The notes below the pieces were generated by a model that was not told the DNA's origin, searched no databases, and saw only the letters and a program-made list of their open reading frames with translations. Shown piece by piece: positions 25,383 to 33,944 of a DNA stretch of 64,000 nt. How positions within the stretch are numbered: the first letter of the stretch is position 1; each line of letters starts with the position of its first letter. Source of the stretch: Citrobacter sp. RHB25-C09 (GTDB lineage Bacteria; Pseudomonadota; Gammaproteobacteria; Enterobacterales; Enterobacteriaceae); NCBI RefSeq assembly GCF_013836145.1, contig NZ_CP057483.1:2976001-3040000 (forward strand), written 5' to 3'. The position numbers and the translations under genes were made by a program.

Positions 25383-27524
25383 GTGTCCCGAATCATTATG
25401 CTGATCCCTACCGGAACCAGCGTCGGCCTGACCAGCGTCAGCCTCGGCGTCATCCGCGCTATGGAACGCAAAGGCGTTCGTCTGAGCGTCTTTAAGCCAA
25501 TTGCTCAACCCCGCGCTGGTGGCGATGCGCCAGACCAGACCACCACGATTATTCGTGCTAACTCTACGGTCACCGCAGCTGAACCGCTGAAGATGAGCCA
25601 CGTTGAGTCTCTGCTTTCCAGCAATCAGAAAGATGTGCTGATGGAAGAGATCATCGCGAACTACCACGCGAATACCAAAGACGCAGAAGTGGTACTGGTT
25701 GAAGGCCTGGTCCCAACCCGTAAACACCAGTTCGCACAGTCTCTGAACTACGAAATTGCGAAAACGCTGAATGCGGAAATCGTCTTCGTGATGTCTCAGG
25801 GCACCGATACCCCGGAACAGTTGAACGAGCGTATTGAACTGACTCGCAGCAGCTTTGGCGGCGCGAAAAACAGCAGCATCACCGGCGTTATCGTCAACAA
25901 GCTGAACGCCCCGGTTGATGAGCAGGGTCGTACTCGCCCGGACCTGTCCGAAATCTTTGATGACTCCACCAAAGCGCAAGTGGTGAAAGTGGATCCTGCT
26001 AAGCTGCAGGCTTCCAGCCCGCTGCCGGTTCTCGGCGCTGTGCCGTGGAGCTTTGATCTGATTGCCACTCGTGCGATCGATATGGCGCGTCACCTGAACG
26101 CGACCATCGTCAACGAAGGCGATATCAATACTCGTCGCGTGAAGTCAGTAACATTCTGCGCACGTAGCATTCCGCACATGCTGGAGCATTTCCGCGCAGG
26201 TTCCCTGCTGGTGACCTCTGCAGACCGTCCAGACGTGCTGGTTGCCGCCTGCCTGGCCGCGATGAACGGCGTGGAAATTGGCGCACTGCTGCTGACCGGT
26301 GGTTACGAAATGGACGCGCGCATCACTAAGCTGTGCGAACGTGCTTTCGCGACCGGCCTGCCGGTATTCATGGTGAACACCAACACCTGGCAGACCTCCC
26401 TGAGCCTGCAGAGCTTCAACCTGGAAGTCCCGGTTGACGATCACGAGCGCATCGAGAAAGTTCAGGAATACGTAGCAAACTACATTAACGCTGACTGGAT
26501 CGAGTCTCTGACCGCGACCTCTGAGCGTAGCCGCCGTCTGTCTCCACCAGCGTTCCGCTATCAGTTGACTGAACTGGCGCGTAAAGCGGGTAAACGTGTT
26601 GTACTGCCAGAAGGCGACGAACCGCGTACCGTGAAAGCGGCAGCCATCTGTGCTGAACGTGGTATCGCCACCTGCGTACTGCTCGGTAACCCGGAAGAGA
26701 TCAACCGCGTTGCAGCCTCTCAGGGCGTTGAGCTTGGCGCTGGCATTGAAATCGTTGACCCGGAAGTGGTTCGCGAAAGCTATGTCGCTCGCCTGGTTGA
26801 GCTGCGTAAGAGCAAAGGCATGACCGAAACCGTCGCCCGCGAACAGCTGGAAGACAACGTGGTTCTCGGTACCCTGATGCTGGAACAGGACGAAGTTGAC
26901 GGTCTGGTTTCTGGTGCGGTTCACACCACTGCGAATACCATCCGTCCGCCGCTGCAGTTGATCAAAACCGCACCTGGCAGCTCGCTGGTTTCTTCGGTGT
27001 TCTTCATGCTGCTGCCGGAACAGGTTTACGTTTACGGCGACTGCGCAATCAACCCGGATCCGACCGCAGAGCAGTTGGCTGAGATCGCCATTCAGTCCGC
27101 CGATTCCGCAATTGCCTTCGGTATTGAACCGCGCGTAGCGATGCTCTCCTACTCAACCGGCACTTCTGGTGCGGGTAGCGATGTTGAGAAAGTGCGTGAA
27201 GCGACCCGTCTGGCACAGGAAAAACGTCCGGATCTGATGATCGACGGCCCGCTGCAGTACGATGCTGCGGTCATGGCTGACGTTGCGAAATCCAAAGCGC
27301 CGAACTCTCCGGTTGCGGGTCGCGCTACCGTGTTCATCTTCCCGGATCTGAACACCGGTAACACCACCTACAAAGCGGTACAGCGTTCTGCCGACCTGAT
27401 CTCCATCGGACCGATGCTGCAAGGTATGCGCAAGCCGGTGAACGACCTGTCCCGTGGCGCGCTGGTTGACGATATCGTCTATACCATTGCGTTGACCGCG
27501 ATTCAGTCTTCCCAGCAGCAGTAA
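25383..27524 (+). CDS. pta: Phosphate acetyltransferase
   Basis: Makes acetyl phosphate from acetyl-CoA and phosphate, 713 residues. Three parts are visible: an N-terminal P-loop-like dethiobiotin-synthetase-type domain (about 1-230, IPTGTSVGLTSVSLGVIRAM), a DRTGG domain (about 230-350), and the catalytic PTA/PTB domain from about 385 (RVVLPEGDEPRTVKAA, LVSGAVHTTANTIRPPLQ, SYSTGTSGAGSDVEKV). The start is GTG at 25383, with AGAGGA 8 nt upstream and the family N-terminus MSRIIMLIPTG. It is the second gene of the ackA-pta operon and ends before a strong terminator. Confidence 0.97.
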   Translation: MSRIIMLIPTGTSVGLTSVSLGVIRAMERKGVRLSVFKPIAQPRAGGDAPDQTTTIIRANSTVTAAEPLKMSHVESLLSSNQKDVLMEEIIANYHANTKDAEVVLVEGLVPTRKHQFAQSLNYEIAKTLNAEIVFVMSQGTDTPEQLNERIELTRSSFGGAKNSSITGVIVNKLNAPVDEQGRTRPDLSEIFDDSTKAQVVKVDPAKLQASSPLPVLGAVPWSFDLIATRAIDMARHLNATIVNEGDINTRRVKSVTFCARSIPHMLEHFRAGSLLVTSADRPDVLVAACLAAMNGVEIGALLLTGGYEMDARITKLCERAFATGLPVFMVNTNTWQTSLSLQSFNLEVPVDDHERIEKVQEYVANYINADWIESLTATSERSRRLSPPAFRYQLTELARKAGKRVVLPEGDEPRTVKAAAICAERGIATCVLLGNPEEINRVAASQGVELGAGIEIVDPEVVRESYVARLVELRKSKGMTETVAREQLEDNVVLGTLMLEQDEVDGLVSGAVHTTANTIRPPLQLIKTAPGSSLVSSVFFMLLPEQVYVYGDCAINPDPTAEQLAEIAIQSADSAIAFGIEPRVAMLSYSTGTSGAGSDVEKVREATRLAQEKRPDLMIDGPLQYDAAVMADVAKSKAPNSPVAGRATVFIFPDLNTGNTTYKAVQRSADLISIGPMLQGMRKPVNDLSRGALVDDIVYTIALTAIQSSQQQ

Positions 27525-27559
27525 TGCCGTTGCATCTCTGACCTGTTCAGAGAGAATAC

Positions 27560-27591
27560 AAAACCGGATGCGCCTGCATCCGGTTTTTTTT
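27560..27591 (+). terminator. Terminator of ackA-pta
   Basis: The 12-bp stem AAAACCGGATGC/GCATCCGGTTTT with loop GCCT is followed by a run of T, 35 bp past the pta stop. Confidence 0.95.
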
Positions 27592-27663
27592 ATCCCTGAC
27601 CTGCTTAAATTCCATCACTGTAAATTGGCAAAATCTTAAACTTGCCGAAACGGTTCGCCATTA

Positions 27664-27701
27664 TTTGAATTGATATTCAGTTAATTGCATACTTATTCCA
27701 T
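27664..27701 (+). promoter_or_regulatory. Tandem ARG boxes over the yfcC promoter
   Basis: Box 1 (27664-27681) has the core TGAATTGATATTCA, a perfect TGAAT-N4-ATTCA palindrome; box 2 (27684-27701) has TGCATACTTATTCC, matching 13 of the 16 constrained positions of the ArgR consensus. The boxes are 2 bp apart, a spacing known from the argR gene. A plausible promoter, TTGAAT (27665-27670) and CATACT (27688-27693) with a 17-bp spacer, is covered by both, which suggests repression by ArgR. Confidence 0.65.
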
Positions 27702-27726
27702 TATAACGCTACATGGAAGGTATGCT

Positions 27727-29253
27727 ATGTCCTCTGTTTCCTCCGCACCGCCGCAGTCGAAGAAAAAATTCGCCATGCCGGATACGCTGGTCATCATTTT
27801 CTTCGTTGCCATTTTCACCGCCATTTTGACATGGCTGGTTCCCGCGGGTCAGTTCGATACGCAAGCAGTTCAGTACACCGTTGAGGGTGTGGAAAAAAGC
27901 CGTCAGGTTGTCGACCCGAATTCATTTCGCATTGTGACCGATGCCGCTGGTGAAGCGCAGTACAATCGTGTACAGATCTTTTCGACCGGTGATGCCGGCC
28001 CTGGCTTAATGAATTTTCCCTTTGAAGGCCTGACGGCTGGCGATAAATTCGGTTCCGCCATAGGCATCATCATGTTTATGCTGGTGATTGGCGGCGCGTT
28101 TGGCATCGTTATGCGTACCGGCACTATCGACAACGGCATTATGGCGCTTATCAACCGCACCAAAGGCAATGAGTTTCTGTTTATTCCGGTGCTGTTTATT
28201 CTCTTTTCTCTTGGCGGCGCAGTTTTTGGGATGGGAGAAGAGGCGGTCGCGTTCGCGATCATCATCGCCCCTTTGATGGTCTGTTTAGGCTACGACAGTA
28301 TTACCACCGTGCTGGTCACCTACGTGGCAACGCAGGTCGGGTTTGCGACCTCATGGATGAACCCCTTCAGCGTGGTAATCGCACAGGGCATCGCTGGTAT
28401 ACCGGTACTTTCTGGCTCAGGACTGCGTATCGTCACCTGGGCTTTCGCCACACTGGTGGCACTGGCCTTCACGATGATTTACGCCTCACGGGTCCGTAAG
28501 ACGCCGCAGCGCTCAGCCTGCTGGCAGTCCGATAACTATTTCCGCGAACAGCAGCAGCAGATTTCACAGCGGAAACTGGGTGCAGGCGACTGGGTTGTGC
28601 TGGCTATCCTGACCGCTGCAATAGTCTGGGTAATCTGGGGCGTCATCGTTCATGCCTGGTTCATTCCGGAAATCGCCAGCCAGTTCTTTACGATGGGCCT
28701 CGCGATTGGCCTGGCGGCCGTCGTGTTCCGCTTAAATAATATGACGCTGAATGATATGGCCAGCGCGTTTACCGAAGGCGCGAAAATCATGATCGCCCCT
28801 GCGCTGCTGGTTGGCTTCGCGAAAGGCATTATGCTGCTCATCGGCAACGGCGATGCCAGTACGCCCAGCGTGTTAAATACGATTCTTAACAGCATTGCCG
28901 GTGGTATCGGCGAGTTACATACCGCTGTCGCCGCCTGGTTTATGCTGCTGTTCCAGACGCTGTTTAATTTCTTTGTCACTTCTGGCTCAGGCCAGGCCGC
29001 GCTGACCATGCCGCTAATGGCGCCGCTCAGCGATCTGGTTGGCGTAAACCGTCAGGTAGCCGTACTCGCGTTTCAACTGGGTGATGGTTTTAGCAATATT
29101 ATCTATCCGACCTCGGCCTCGTTAATGGCCACGCTTGGAGTTTGCCGGGTGGATTTCCGCTGCTGGATTAAGACGGCGCTGGCGCTCGCTGGGGTGCTGT
29201 TCGTATTTTCCAGCGTGATGGTGATTGGCGCACAGTTGATGGGGTATCAGTAA
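27727..29253 (+). CDS. yfcC: YfcC family transporter, probable basic amino acid antiporter
   Basis: Inner-membrane carrier of the DcuC/ArcD superfamily, 508 residues with about 12 hydrophobic segments. Characteristic stretches are MVIGGAFGIVMRTGTID-like (LVIGGAFGIVMRTGTIDNGI), FGMGEEAVAFAIIIAPLM and VTSGSGQAALTMPLMAPL. The ATG at 27727 is preceded by GGAAGG and matches the family start MS...KKKFAMPDTLVIIF; an ATG at 27685 lies within or just after the promoter. Substrate is unproven; relatives exchange arginine and ornithine, and the ARG boxes upstream fit a link to arginine. Confidence 0.9.
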   Translation: MSSVSSAPPQSKKKFAMPDTLVIIFFVAIFTAILTWLVPAGQFDTQAVQYTVEGVEKSRQVVDPNSFRIVTDAAGEAQYNRVQIFSTGDAGPGLMNFPFEGLTAGDKFGSAIGIIMFMLVIGGAFGIVMRTGTIDNGIMALINRTKGNEFLFIPVLFILFSLGGAVFGMGEEAVAFAIIIAPLMVCLGYDSITTVLVTYVATQVGFATSWMNPFSVVIAQGIAGIPVLSGSGLRIVTWAFATLVALAFTMIYASRVRKTPQRSACWQSDNYFREQQQQISQRKLGAGDWVVLAILTAAIVWVIWGVIVHAWFIPEIASQFFTMGLAIGLAAVVFRLNNMTLNDMASAFTEGAKIMIAPALLVGFAKGIMLLIGNGDASTPSVLNTILNSIAGGIGELHTAVAAWFMLLFQTLFNFFVTSGSGQAALTMPLMAPLSDLVGVNRQVAVLAFQLGDGFSNIIYPTSASLMATLGVCRVDFRCWIKTALALAGVLFVFSSVMVIGAQLMGYQ

Positions 29254-29261
29254 GCTAAATT

Positions 29262-29299
29262 GCCGGATGGCGACGCTCACGCGTTGCATCCGGCCTTAT
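29262..29299. repeat. REP element
   Basis: REP-like palindrome GCCGGATGGCGACGC to GCATCCGGCCTTA between the convergent ends of yfcC and yfcD; the right arm departs a little from consensus. Confidence 0.7.
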
Positions 29300-29317
29300 C
29301 GTTTACCTGCGTAAACG

Positions 29318-29884
29318 CTACTCTGCGGCTTCCTGCTGCTCTTGCTCAGGTTCGGACTTCGCGGATTCATTCTTGGCGTTGCGGGTCATCCACAGCGCCA
29401 GCGCTTTGAGCGAATCCGGAGTGAATTCGTCGCAGCGGGCCGTGATCTCTTCCGGCGTCAACCAGCAGACTTCGCTGATTTCTTCTTCCTGCAACGCAAA
29501 CGGACCGTGTGACACGCAGCTGAACAGCGCGCCCCAGACGCGGCAGTTTTTATCTTCAAAATAGAATTGACCGTGCTCGGCGAACGGAACGCCCGCAATG
29601 CCTAACTCCTCTTCCGCTTCACGGCGGGCAGAGTCCAGCAGTTGTTCGTCTGCCTGCACAACACCGCCGGCGGTGGCGTCTAACATTCCCGGCATAAAGT
29701 CTTTTGTCTCGGTACGACGCTGCACCAGAATTTTGCCCATTCCATCATGCACCACAATATACGTAGCACGATGACGCAGGCACTGTGCTCGCATCTGCTC
29801 CCGGCTGGATTGTGCGATGACCTCGTTGTCTTCATTCACGATATCCACCCATTCGGTACTTGCCAAACGACGCTGTTCCACCAT
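29318..29884 (-). CDS. yfcD: Nudix hydrolase YfcD
   Basis: Nudix-fold hydrolase, 188 residues, related to isopentenyl-diphosphate isomerase-like members. The Nudix box is complete from GVVQADE to REAEEELGI (about residues 75-96). The substrate is not known. The ATG at 29884 has AAGG 7 nt upstream; a GTG one codon later is the alternative start. The C-terminal tail is rich in Glu and Gln (SEPEQEQQEAAE) and longer than in E. coli. Confidence 0.93.
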   Translation of the reverse strand: MVEQRRLASTEWVDIVNEDNEVIAQSSREQMRAQCLRHRATYIVVHDGMGKILVQRRTETKDFMPGMLDATAGGVVQADEQLLDSARREAEEELGIAGVPFAEHGQFYFEDKNCRVWGALFSCVSHGPFALQEEEISEVCWLTPEEITARCDEFTPDSLKALALWMTRNAKNESAKSEPEQEQQEAAE

Positions 29885-29940
29885 CAGGAAACCTTCTTTT
29901 TCTTGCGCTCTTACGGCGCGTTTACATATGTGGGGGTAAG

Positions 29941-30492
29941 TTACGAATTAATCGCTACCTGCGCAATAACACTTTGATCATTGAGTGCGATAACGCGCAA
30001 AACATTATCATCGAGCATCCCATAGCTCGCCGGATAACCACCTTTTGGCATGCTCACCGAACCGGGGTTGAAGTGAAACAACGCGCCGCGTTTTTCGGCG
30101 ACCGGCAGATGGGTATGCCCGTAGACCAGCACATCGTTATCGCGCAGTACCGGCAGATTCTCCGGCCCAAAGAGATGTCCGTGGGTCAGAAAAAGACGCT
30201 GATTCTCCAGCAACACTTGTTGCCACGGTGCGGTGATCGGGAAATTGAGCAGCATCTGATCCACTTCGCTGTCGCAGTTACCCCGAACCGCGATAATCCG
30301 CCCCGCCAGAATGTTAAGTTGCTCAGCCACCAGGGCTGGTGCGTAGCCTTCTGGCAGCGGATTACGGGGGCCATGGTTCAGCACATCGCCGAGTATCACC
30401 AGCCACTGAGCGCCACTAGCGGAAAAAAGCGTCAGGATACGTTCCGTAGCAGGCAATGACCCATGAATATCGGAGGCAAACATCAGTTTCAT
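29941..30492 (-). CDS. yfcE: Phosphodiesterase YfcE (metallophosphoesterase)
   Basis: Calcineurin-like metallophosphoesterase of the MJ0936 type, 183 residues, with activity on model phosphodiesters in E. coli. Metal-binding motifs appear in order: DIHGSLPA (residues 7-14), GDVLNHGPRNP, GNCDSEVD, THGHLFG and YGHTHLP. It lies 56 bp upstream of yfcD on the same strand and 54 bp downstream of yfcF, so these minus-strand genes may be cotranscribed. Confidence 0.95.
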   Translation of the reverse strand: MKLMFASDIHGSLPATERILTLFSASGAQWLVILGDVLNHGPRNPLPEGYAPALVAEQLNILAGRIIAVRGNCDSEVDQMLLNFPITAPWQQVLLENQRLFLTHGHLFGPENLPVLRDNDVLVYGHTHLPVAEKRGALFHFNPGSVSMPKGGYPASYGMLDDNVLRVIALNDQSVIAQVAINS

Positions 30493-30546
30493 CCAGTACT
30501 CCTTGTCGTTAAACCCCTGCCATGATACTGGATTATAGACGTCGTA

Positions 30547-31191
30547 TCAGCCTGAACGCTTCGCGGAAAGCGCAATAAATCGCTGTACAGAAGCCCGCTG
30601 CCATTGGAACGCTGCATATTCAGCCAGTTGCTTTGGCACCTCGTCACCATGTAGCGCCAGACGGTTGATCATCAGGGCTAAATCCGTATCGGCGATACAC
30701 CATTCGCCAAACAAGTTTTGCCTGCCATGAGAGAGCAAATTCCCCGCTATCGCGAACAGTTTTTCCGCACTGGCTTTTCCCGCGTCGCTCAGCGGCGCTT
30801 TTTTTGCGCCCGCAAAAATCACGTCCGTCGAGCGCTCCTCGCGGATTGGCATGAGGTCGCTGCGGATCCACGCCTGAACCTGACGTGCCCGCGCTCTGTT
30901 CTGCAAATCAACGGGATAAATACGCTCCCAGGTCGGAGGCGCAAACCGCTCATCCAGATATTCGGTAATCGCCGAAGATTCCGTGAGTTCAAAACCATCG
31001 ATTTCAAGTAACGGGACGCGGCGCGTCAATGCATAACCCTGCCAGCCCGGTTGTAAATGCTCGCCGCTGTTCAGATCAACGGTTTTCAGTTCGAAGGTGA
31101 GTCCTTTTTCTTGCAGTGCAACGTAAGCCGACAAAACGTAAGGCGAGAAAAAGCTGGCGTCAGACCAGAGAGTTATCAGGGGCTTATTCAT
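30547..31191 (-). CDS. yfcF: Glutathione S-transferase YfcF
   Basis: GST-fold protein of 214 residues with glutathione transferase and peroxidase-like activity in E. coli. The thioredoxin-like N-domain includes RRVPLLEIDGFELTESSAI (cis-Pro and the Glu-Ser that hold the gamma-glutamyl group), and the helical C-domain follows from about residue 90. The ATG at 31191 (MNKPLITLWSD) matches the family and has GAGG 6 nt upstream; the ATG at 31227 is unsupported. It is divergent from the related yfcG gene, suggesting an old duplication. Confidence 0.94.
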   Translation of the reverse strand: MNKPLITLWSDASFFSPYVLSAYVALQEKGLTFELKTVDLNSGEHLQPGWQGYALTRRVPLLEIDGFELTESSAITEYLDERFAPPTWERIYPVDLQNRARARQVQAWIRSDLMPIREERSTDVIFAGAKKAPLSDAGKASAEKLFAIAGNLLSHGRQNLFGEWCIADTDLALMINRLALHGDEVPKQLAEYAAFQWQRASVQRFIALSAKRSG

Positions 31192-31331
31192 GGCGTCCTC
31201 GTCAGTAATAAATAATCTACTCAACATAGAGTCTCTTTCTCATTCTGTCACCTGATGAAAACTCACGCAGTACGGCAACCTTTCTATACTTGATCTCTCT
31301 TGCAGTATTAAAAACGCTTACTGGAGTCGCA

Positions 31332-31979
31332 ATGATTGACCTCTATTACGCCCCGACGCCGAACGGACACAAGGTTACGCTGTTTCTTGAAGAAGCTGAG
31401 CTGGACTACCGTCTGATAAAAGTGGATATCAGCAAGGGTGACCAGTTCCGTCCTGAATTCCTGGCGATCGCCCCCAATAATAAGATCCCCGCAATTGTTG
31501 ACCACGCGCCCGCAGACGGCGGTTCTCCGGTGAGCCTTTTTGAATCTGGCGCGATCCTGCTCTATCTGGCTGAAAAAACCGGCACCTTACTCAGCCACTC
31601 GCCGCGCGAGCGCCAGACAACGCTGCAATGGTTGTTCTGGCAGGTGGGCGGGCTTGGGCCAATGCTGGGGCAAAATCATCATTTCAACCATTTCGCGCCG
31701 CAGGCGGTGCCATACGCCATCGAGCGTTATCAGGTGGAAACACAGCGGCTCTACACTGTGCTGAACAAACGGCTGGGGACATCGCCGTGGCTGGGAGGCG
31801 ATGAGTACAGTATTGCCGACATCGCCTGCTGGCCGTGGGTTAATGCCCATCAGCGCCAGCGTATTGAACTTGAGAACTACCCGGCGGTGAAAAACTGGCA
31901 CGCGCGAATTCTCACTCGCCCCGCCACGGAACGCGCGATGTTACAGGCGCAAATGAATCCTGAAGTCGCAAAAGGATAA
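31332..31979 (+). CDS. yfcG: GSH-dependent disulfide-bond oxidoreductase YfcG
   Basis: Nu-class GST homologue of 215 residues, shown in E. coli to reduce disulfides with two bound glutathiones. N-terminal motif YYAPTPNGHKVTLFLEEAEL carries the Thr and Asn used in place of a catalytic cysteine; NNKIPAIVDH and LFESGAILLYL form the glutathione site. The ATG at 31332 follows TGGAG and gives the family N-terminus MIDLYYAP; the frame is open to 31290. It lies 54 bp before folX. Confidence 0.95.
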   Translation: MIDLYYAPTPNGHKVTLFLEEAELDYRLIKVDISKGDQFRPEFLAIAPNNKIPAIVDHAPADGGSPVSLFESGAILLYLAEKTGTLLSHSPRERQTTLQWLFWQVGGLGPMLGQNHHFNHFAPQAVPYAIERYQVETQRLYTVLNKRLGTSPWLGGDEYSIADIACWPWVNAHQRQRIELENYPAVKNWHARILTRPATERAMLQAQMNPEVAKG

Positions 31980-32033
31980 CGCACGTGAGTTCTCGTGTAT
32001 GATGCGAAGGTTAACACAAGGAGGAAACCTGCA

Positions 32034-32396
32034 ATGTCAAACCTTGACGCTATAATTCGTATAAAAAACCTTCGCTTACGCACGTTCATTGGCATCAAAG
32101 ACGAAGAGATCAACAACCGCCAGGACATTGTTATCAACGTCACAATTCACTATCCGGCGGAACAGGCACGCGTCAGTGAAGACATCAATGACGCCCTGAA
32201 CTATCGCACCATCACGAAAAATATTATTCAGCATGTTGAGAATAACCGGTTCTCGTTGTTAGAAAAATTAACTCAGGATGTGCTCGACATCGCACGCGAA
32301 CATCACTGGGTCACTTATGCTGAAGTGGAGGTCGATAAATTACACGCGTTGCGCTATGCCGATTCTGTCTCTATGACGCTGGGCTGGCAACGCTAA
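32034..32396 (+). CDS. folX: Dihydroneopterin triphosphate 2'-epimerase
   Basis: FolB-like tunnelling-fold enzyme of 120 residues that epimerises dihydroneopterin triphosphate to the monapterin form. The conserved NLRLRTFIGIKDEEINNRQD, DALNYRTITKNI and FSLLEKLTQDVLDI segments are present. The ATG at 32034 has AGGAGG 8 nt upstream; an ATG at 31995 in the same frame is rejected. It is followed 20 bp later by yfcH on the same strand. Confidence 0.96.
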   Translation: MSNLDAIIRIKNLRLRTFIGIKDEEINNRQDIVINVTIHYPAEQARVSEDINDALNYRTITKNIIQHVENNRFSLLEKLTQDVLDIAREHHWVTYAEVEVDKLHALRYADSVSMTLGWQR

Positions 32397-32416
32397 CCGC
32401 CAAAACGGGAGGCTGC

Positions 32417-33310
32417 ATGAAGATACTGGTAACCGGTGGTACTGGACTGATTGGTGGGCATTTGATCCCACGTCTGCTGGAGCTCGGTCATCAGGTGACA
32501 GTGGTCACGCGCAGCCCCGACAAAGCCCGAGCGCGGCTCGACAATCGCGTGACGATCTGGAAAGGGCTGGAGGATCGGCAGAATCTTGACGATATAGATG
32601 CCGTGATCAACCTCGCCGGCGAACCTATTGCGGACAAACGCTGGACGGCGGAGCAAAAGGAACGGCTATGCCAAAGCCGTTGGCGGATAACACAAAAGCT
32701 GGCCGATTTGATCAACGCCAGCACCACGCCGCCGTCAGTGCTGATTTCCGGCTCTGCCACGGGCTATTATGGCGATTTGGGTGAAGTGGTGGTGACAGAA
32801 GAAGAACCGCCGCATAACGAGTTCACCCATAAACTTTGCGCACGCTGGGAGCAAATTGCCTGCGAAGCGCAAAGCGATAAAACCCGCATTTGCCTGCTGC
32901 GTACGGGGGTTGTTCTGGCCCCCAAAGGCGGGATCCTCGCCAAAATGCTGCCCTCGTTTCGTCTTGGGCTGGGAGGCCCGATCGGTCACGGCCGTCAGTA
33001 TCTGGCGTGGATCCATATTGATGATATGGTCAATGCGATCCTCTGGCTGCTGGATAACGACCTGCGCGGCCCGTTCAATATGGTTTCACCTTACCCGGTA
33101 CGCAACGAACAATTTGCCCATGCCCTTGGGCATGCGCTGCACAGACCCGCTATTCTTCGCGTTCCGGCAACCGCTATTCGCCTGCTGATGGGCGAGTCCT
33201 CCGTACTGGTACTCGGGGGGCAGCGCGCCCTGCCAAAACGGCTGGAAGCCGCCGGATTCGCCTTCCGCTGGTACGATTTAGAAGAAGCGTTAGCGGATGT
33301 TGTGCATTAA
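32417..33310 (+). CDS. yfcH: SDR39U1-type NAD(P)-dependent epimerase-like protein YfcH
   Basis: Extended short-chain dehydrogenase/reductase family protein of 297 residues. The N-terminal Rossmann motif is VTGGTGLIGGHL (residues 5-16), followed by NLAGEPI and the SGSATGYYGD active-site segment with its Tyr; a DUF1731-type C-terminal part contains GESSVLVLGGQRALPKRLEAAGF. Its reaction is unknown. It probably forms one unit with folX, 20 bp upstream. Confidence 0.93.
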   Translation: MKILVTGGTGLIGGHLIPRLLELGHQVTVVTRSPDKARARLDNRVTIWKGLEDRQNLDDIDAVINLAGEPIADKRWTAEQKERLCQSRWRITQKLADLINASTTPPSVLISGSATGYYGDLGEVVVTEEEPPHNEFTHKLCARWEQIACEAQSDKTRICLLRTGVVLAPKGGILAKMLPSFRLGLGGPIGHGRQYLAWIHIDDMVNAILWLLDNDLRGPFNMVSPYPVRNEQFAHALGHALHRPAILRVPATAIRLLMGESSVLVLGGQRALPKRLEAAGFAFRWYDLEEALADVVH

Positions 33311-33330
33311 AGCGTGGGCCTGTTGATCTG

Positions 33331-33375
33331 CGCCATTCCGGTGGTAAGGTAGTCTTAATGACATCCGGAATGGCG
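33331..33375. promoter_or_regulatory. 11-bp inverted repeat ahead of the acetyltransferase gene
   Basis: CGCCATTCCGG (33331-33341) and CCGGAATGGCG (33365-33375) are perfectly inverted around 23 bp. The right arm ends 5 nt before the ATG at 33381 and includes the only purine-rich stretch available as a ribosome site. It could be an operator or an mRNA hairpin that hides the start. Confidence 0.7.
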
Positions 33376-33380
33376 AATCT

Positions 33381-33887
33381 ATGGCGATATTGACGACCGC
33401 ACGACTGACACTCTCCCCTTTTCAGCCCACCGACTGGTCTTTCTTTCACGCGCTCCGGGAAAACCCGGACATAATGCGTTTTATGGGTAATCTTAGTCCG
33501 GAACACGAAACGCGCCTGCTGTTCGCCCGACGCCTGTCATCGCCGCACACCTTCGTTATTCGCCAGCATAACGACACCACCCCGCTGGGTGATATCGGTT
33601 TGCACATCAGCCATCAGTTTCCCCAGGAAGCGGATATTGGTTATTGCGTGATACCAGAAGCGCAAGGAAAAGGTATTGCCAGCGAGGCCGTACGTGCCGT
33701 CTGTGAGTACGCGTTTCGCGATGCCGGGGTCAATGCCGTTAACGCCTGGGTGCTGGCAGAAAATCACGGCTCCGTGCGCCTGCTGGAAAAGCAGGGATTC
33801 GTGCGTACGCAGATGCTGGAAAAAGTGTTTGAGGTTAATGGTATCTACCATGACGACTGGGGATATCGCCTGGTGAAAAATGCCTGA
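33381..33887 (+). CDS. GNAT family N-acetyltransferase (RimJ/RimL type)
   Basis: 168-residue acetyltransferase of the GNAT_3/RimL-like group: N-terminal TTARLTLSPFQPTDW, beta-4 with IGYCVIPEAQGKGIASEAV containing the Q/RxxGxG/A-type acetyl-CoA loop (QGKGIA), and the C-terminal NHGSVRLLEKQGFV signature. Targets cannot be told from sequence; relatives modify protein N-termini, tRNA-linked or drug substrates. It lies 70 bp after yfcH on the same strand, where E. coli K-12 has yfcI. The ribosome site is weak and sits in an inverted repeat. Confidence 0.88.
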   Translation: MAILTTARLTLSPFQPTDWSFFHALRENPDIMRFMGNLSPEHETRLLFARRLSSPHTFVIRQHNDTTPLGDIGLHISHQFPQEADIGYCVIPEAQGKGIASEAVRAVCEYAFRDAGVNAVNAWVLAENHGSVRLLEKQGFVRTQMLEKVFEVNGIYHDDWGYRLVKNA

Positions 33888-33898
33888 TTCGTGCACCT

Positions 33899-33935
33899 GT
33901 AGGCCGGATAAAGCATTTACGCCGCTATCCGGCAC
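33899..33935. repeat. REP element
   Basis: Single REP palindrome GTAGGCCGGATAAAGC to GCTATCCGGCAC between the convergent ends of the acetyltransferase gene and hisP. Confidence 0.85.
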
Positions 33936-33944
33936 TATTGTTAC

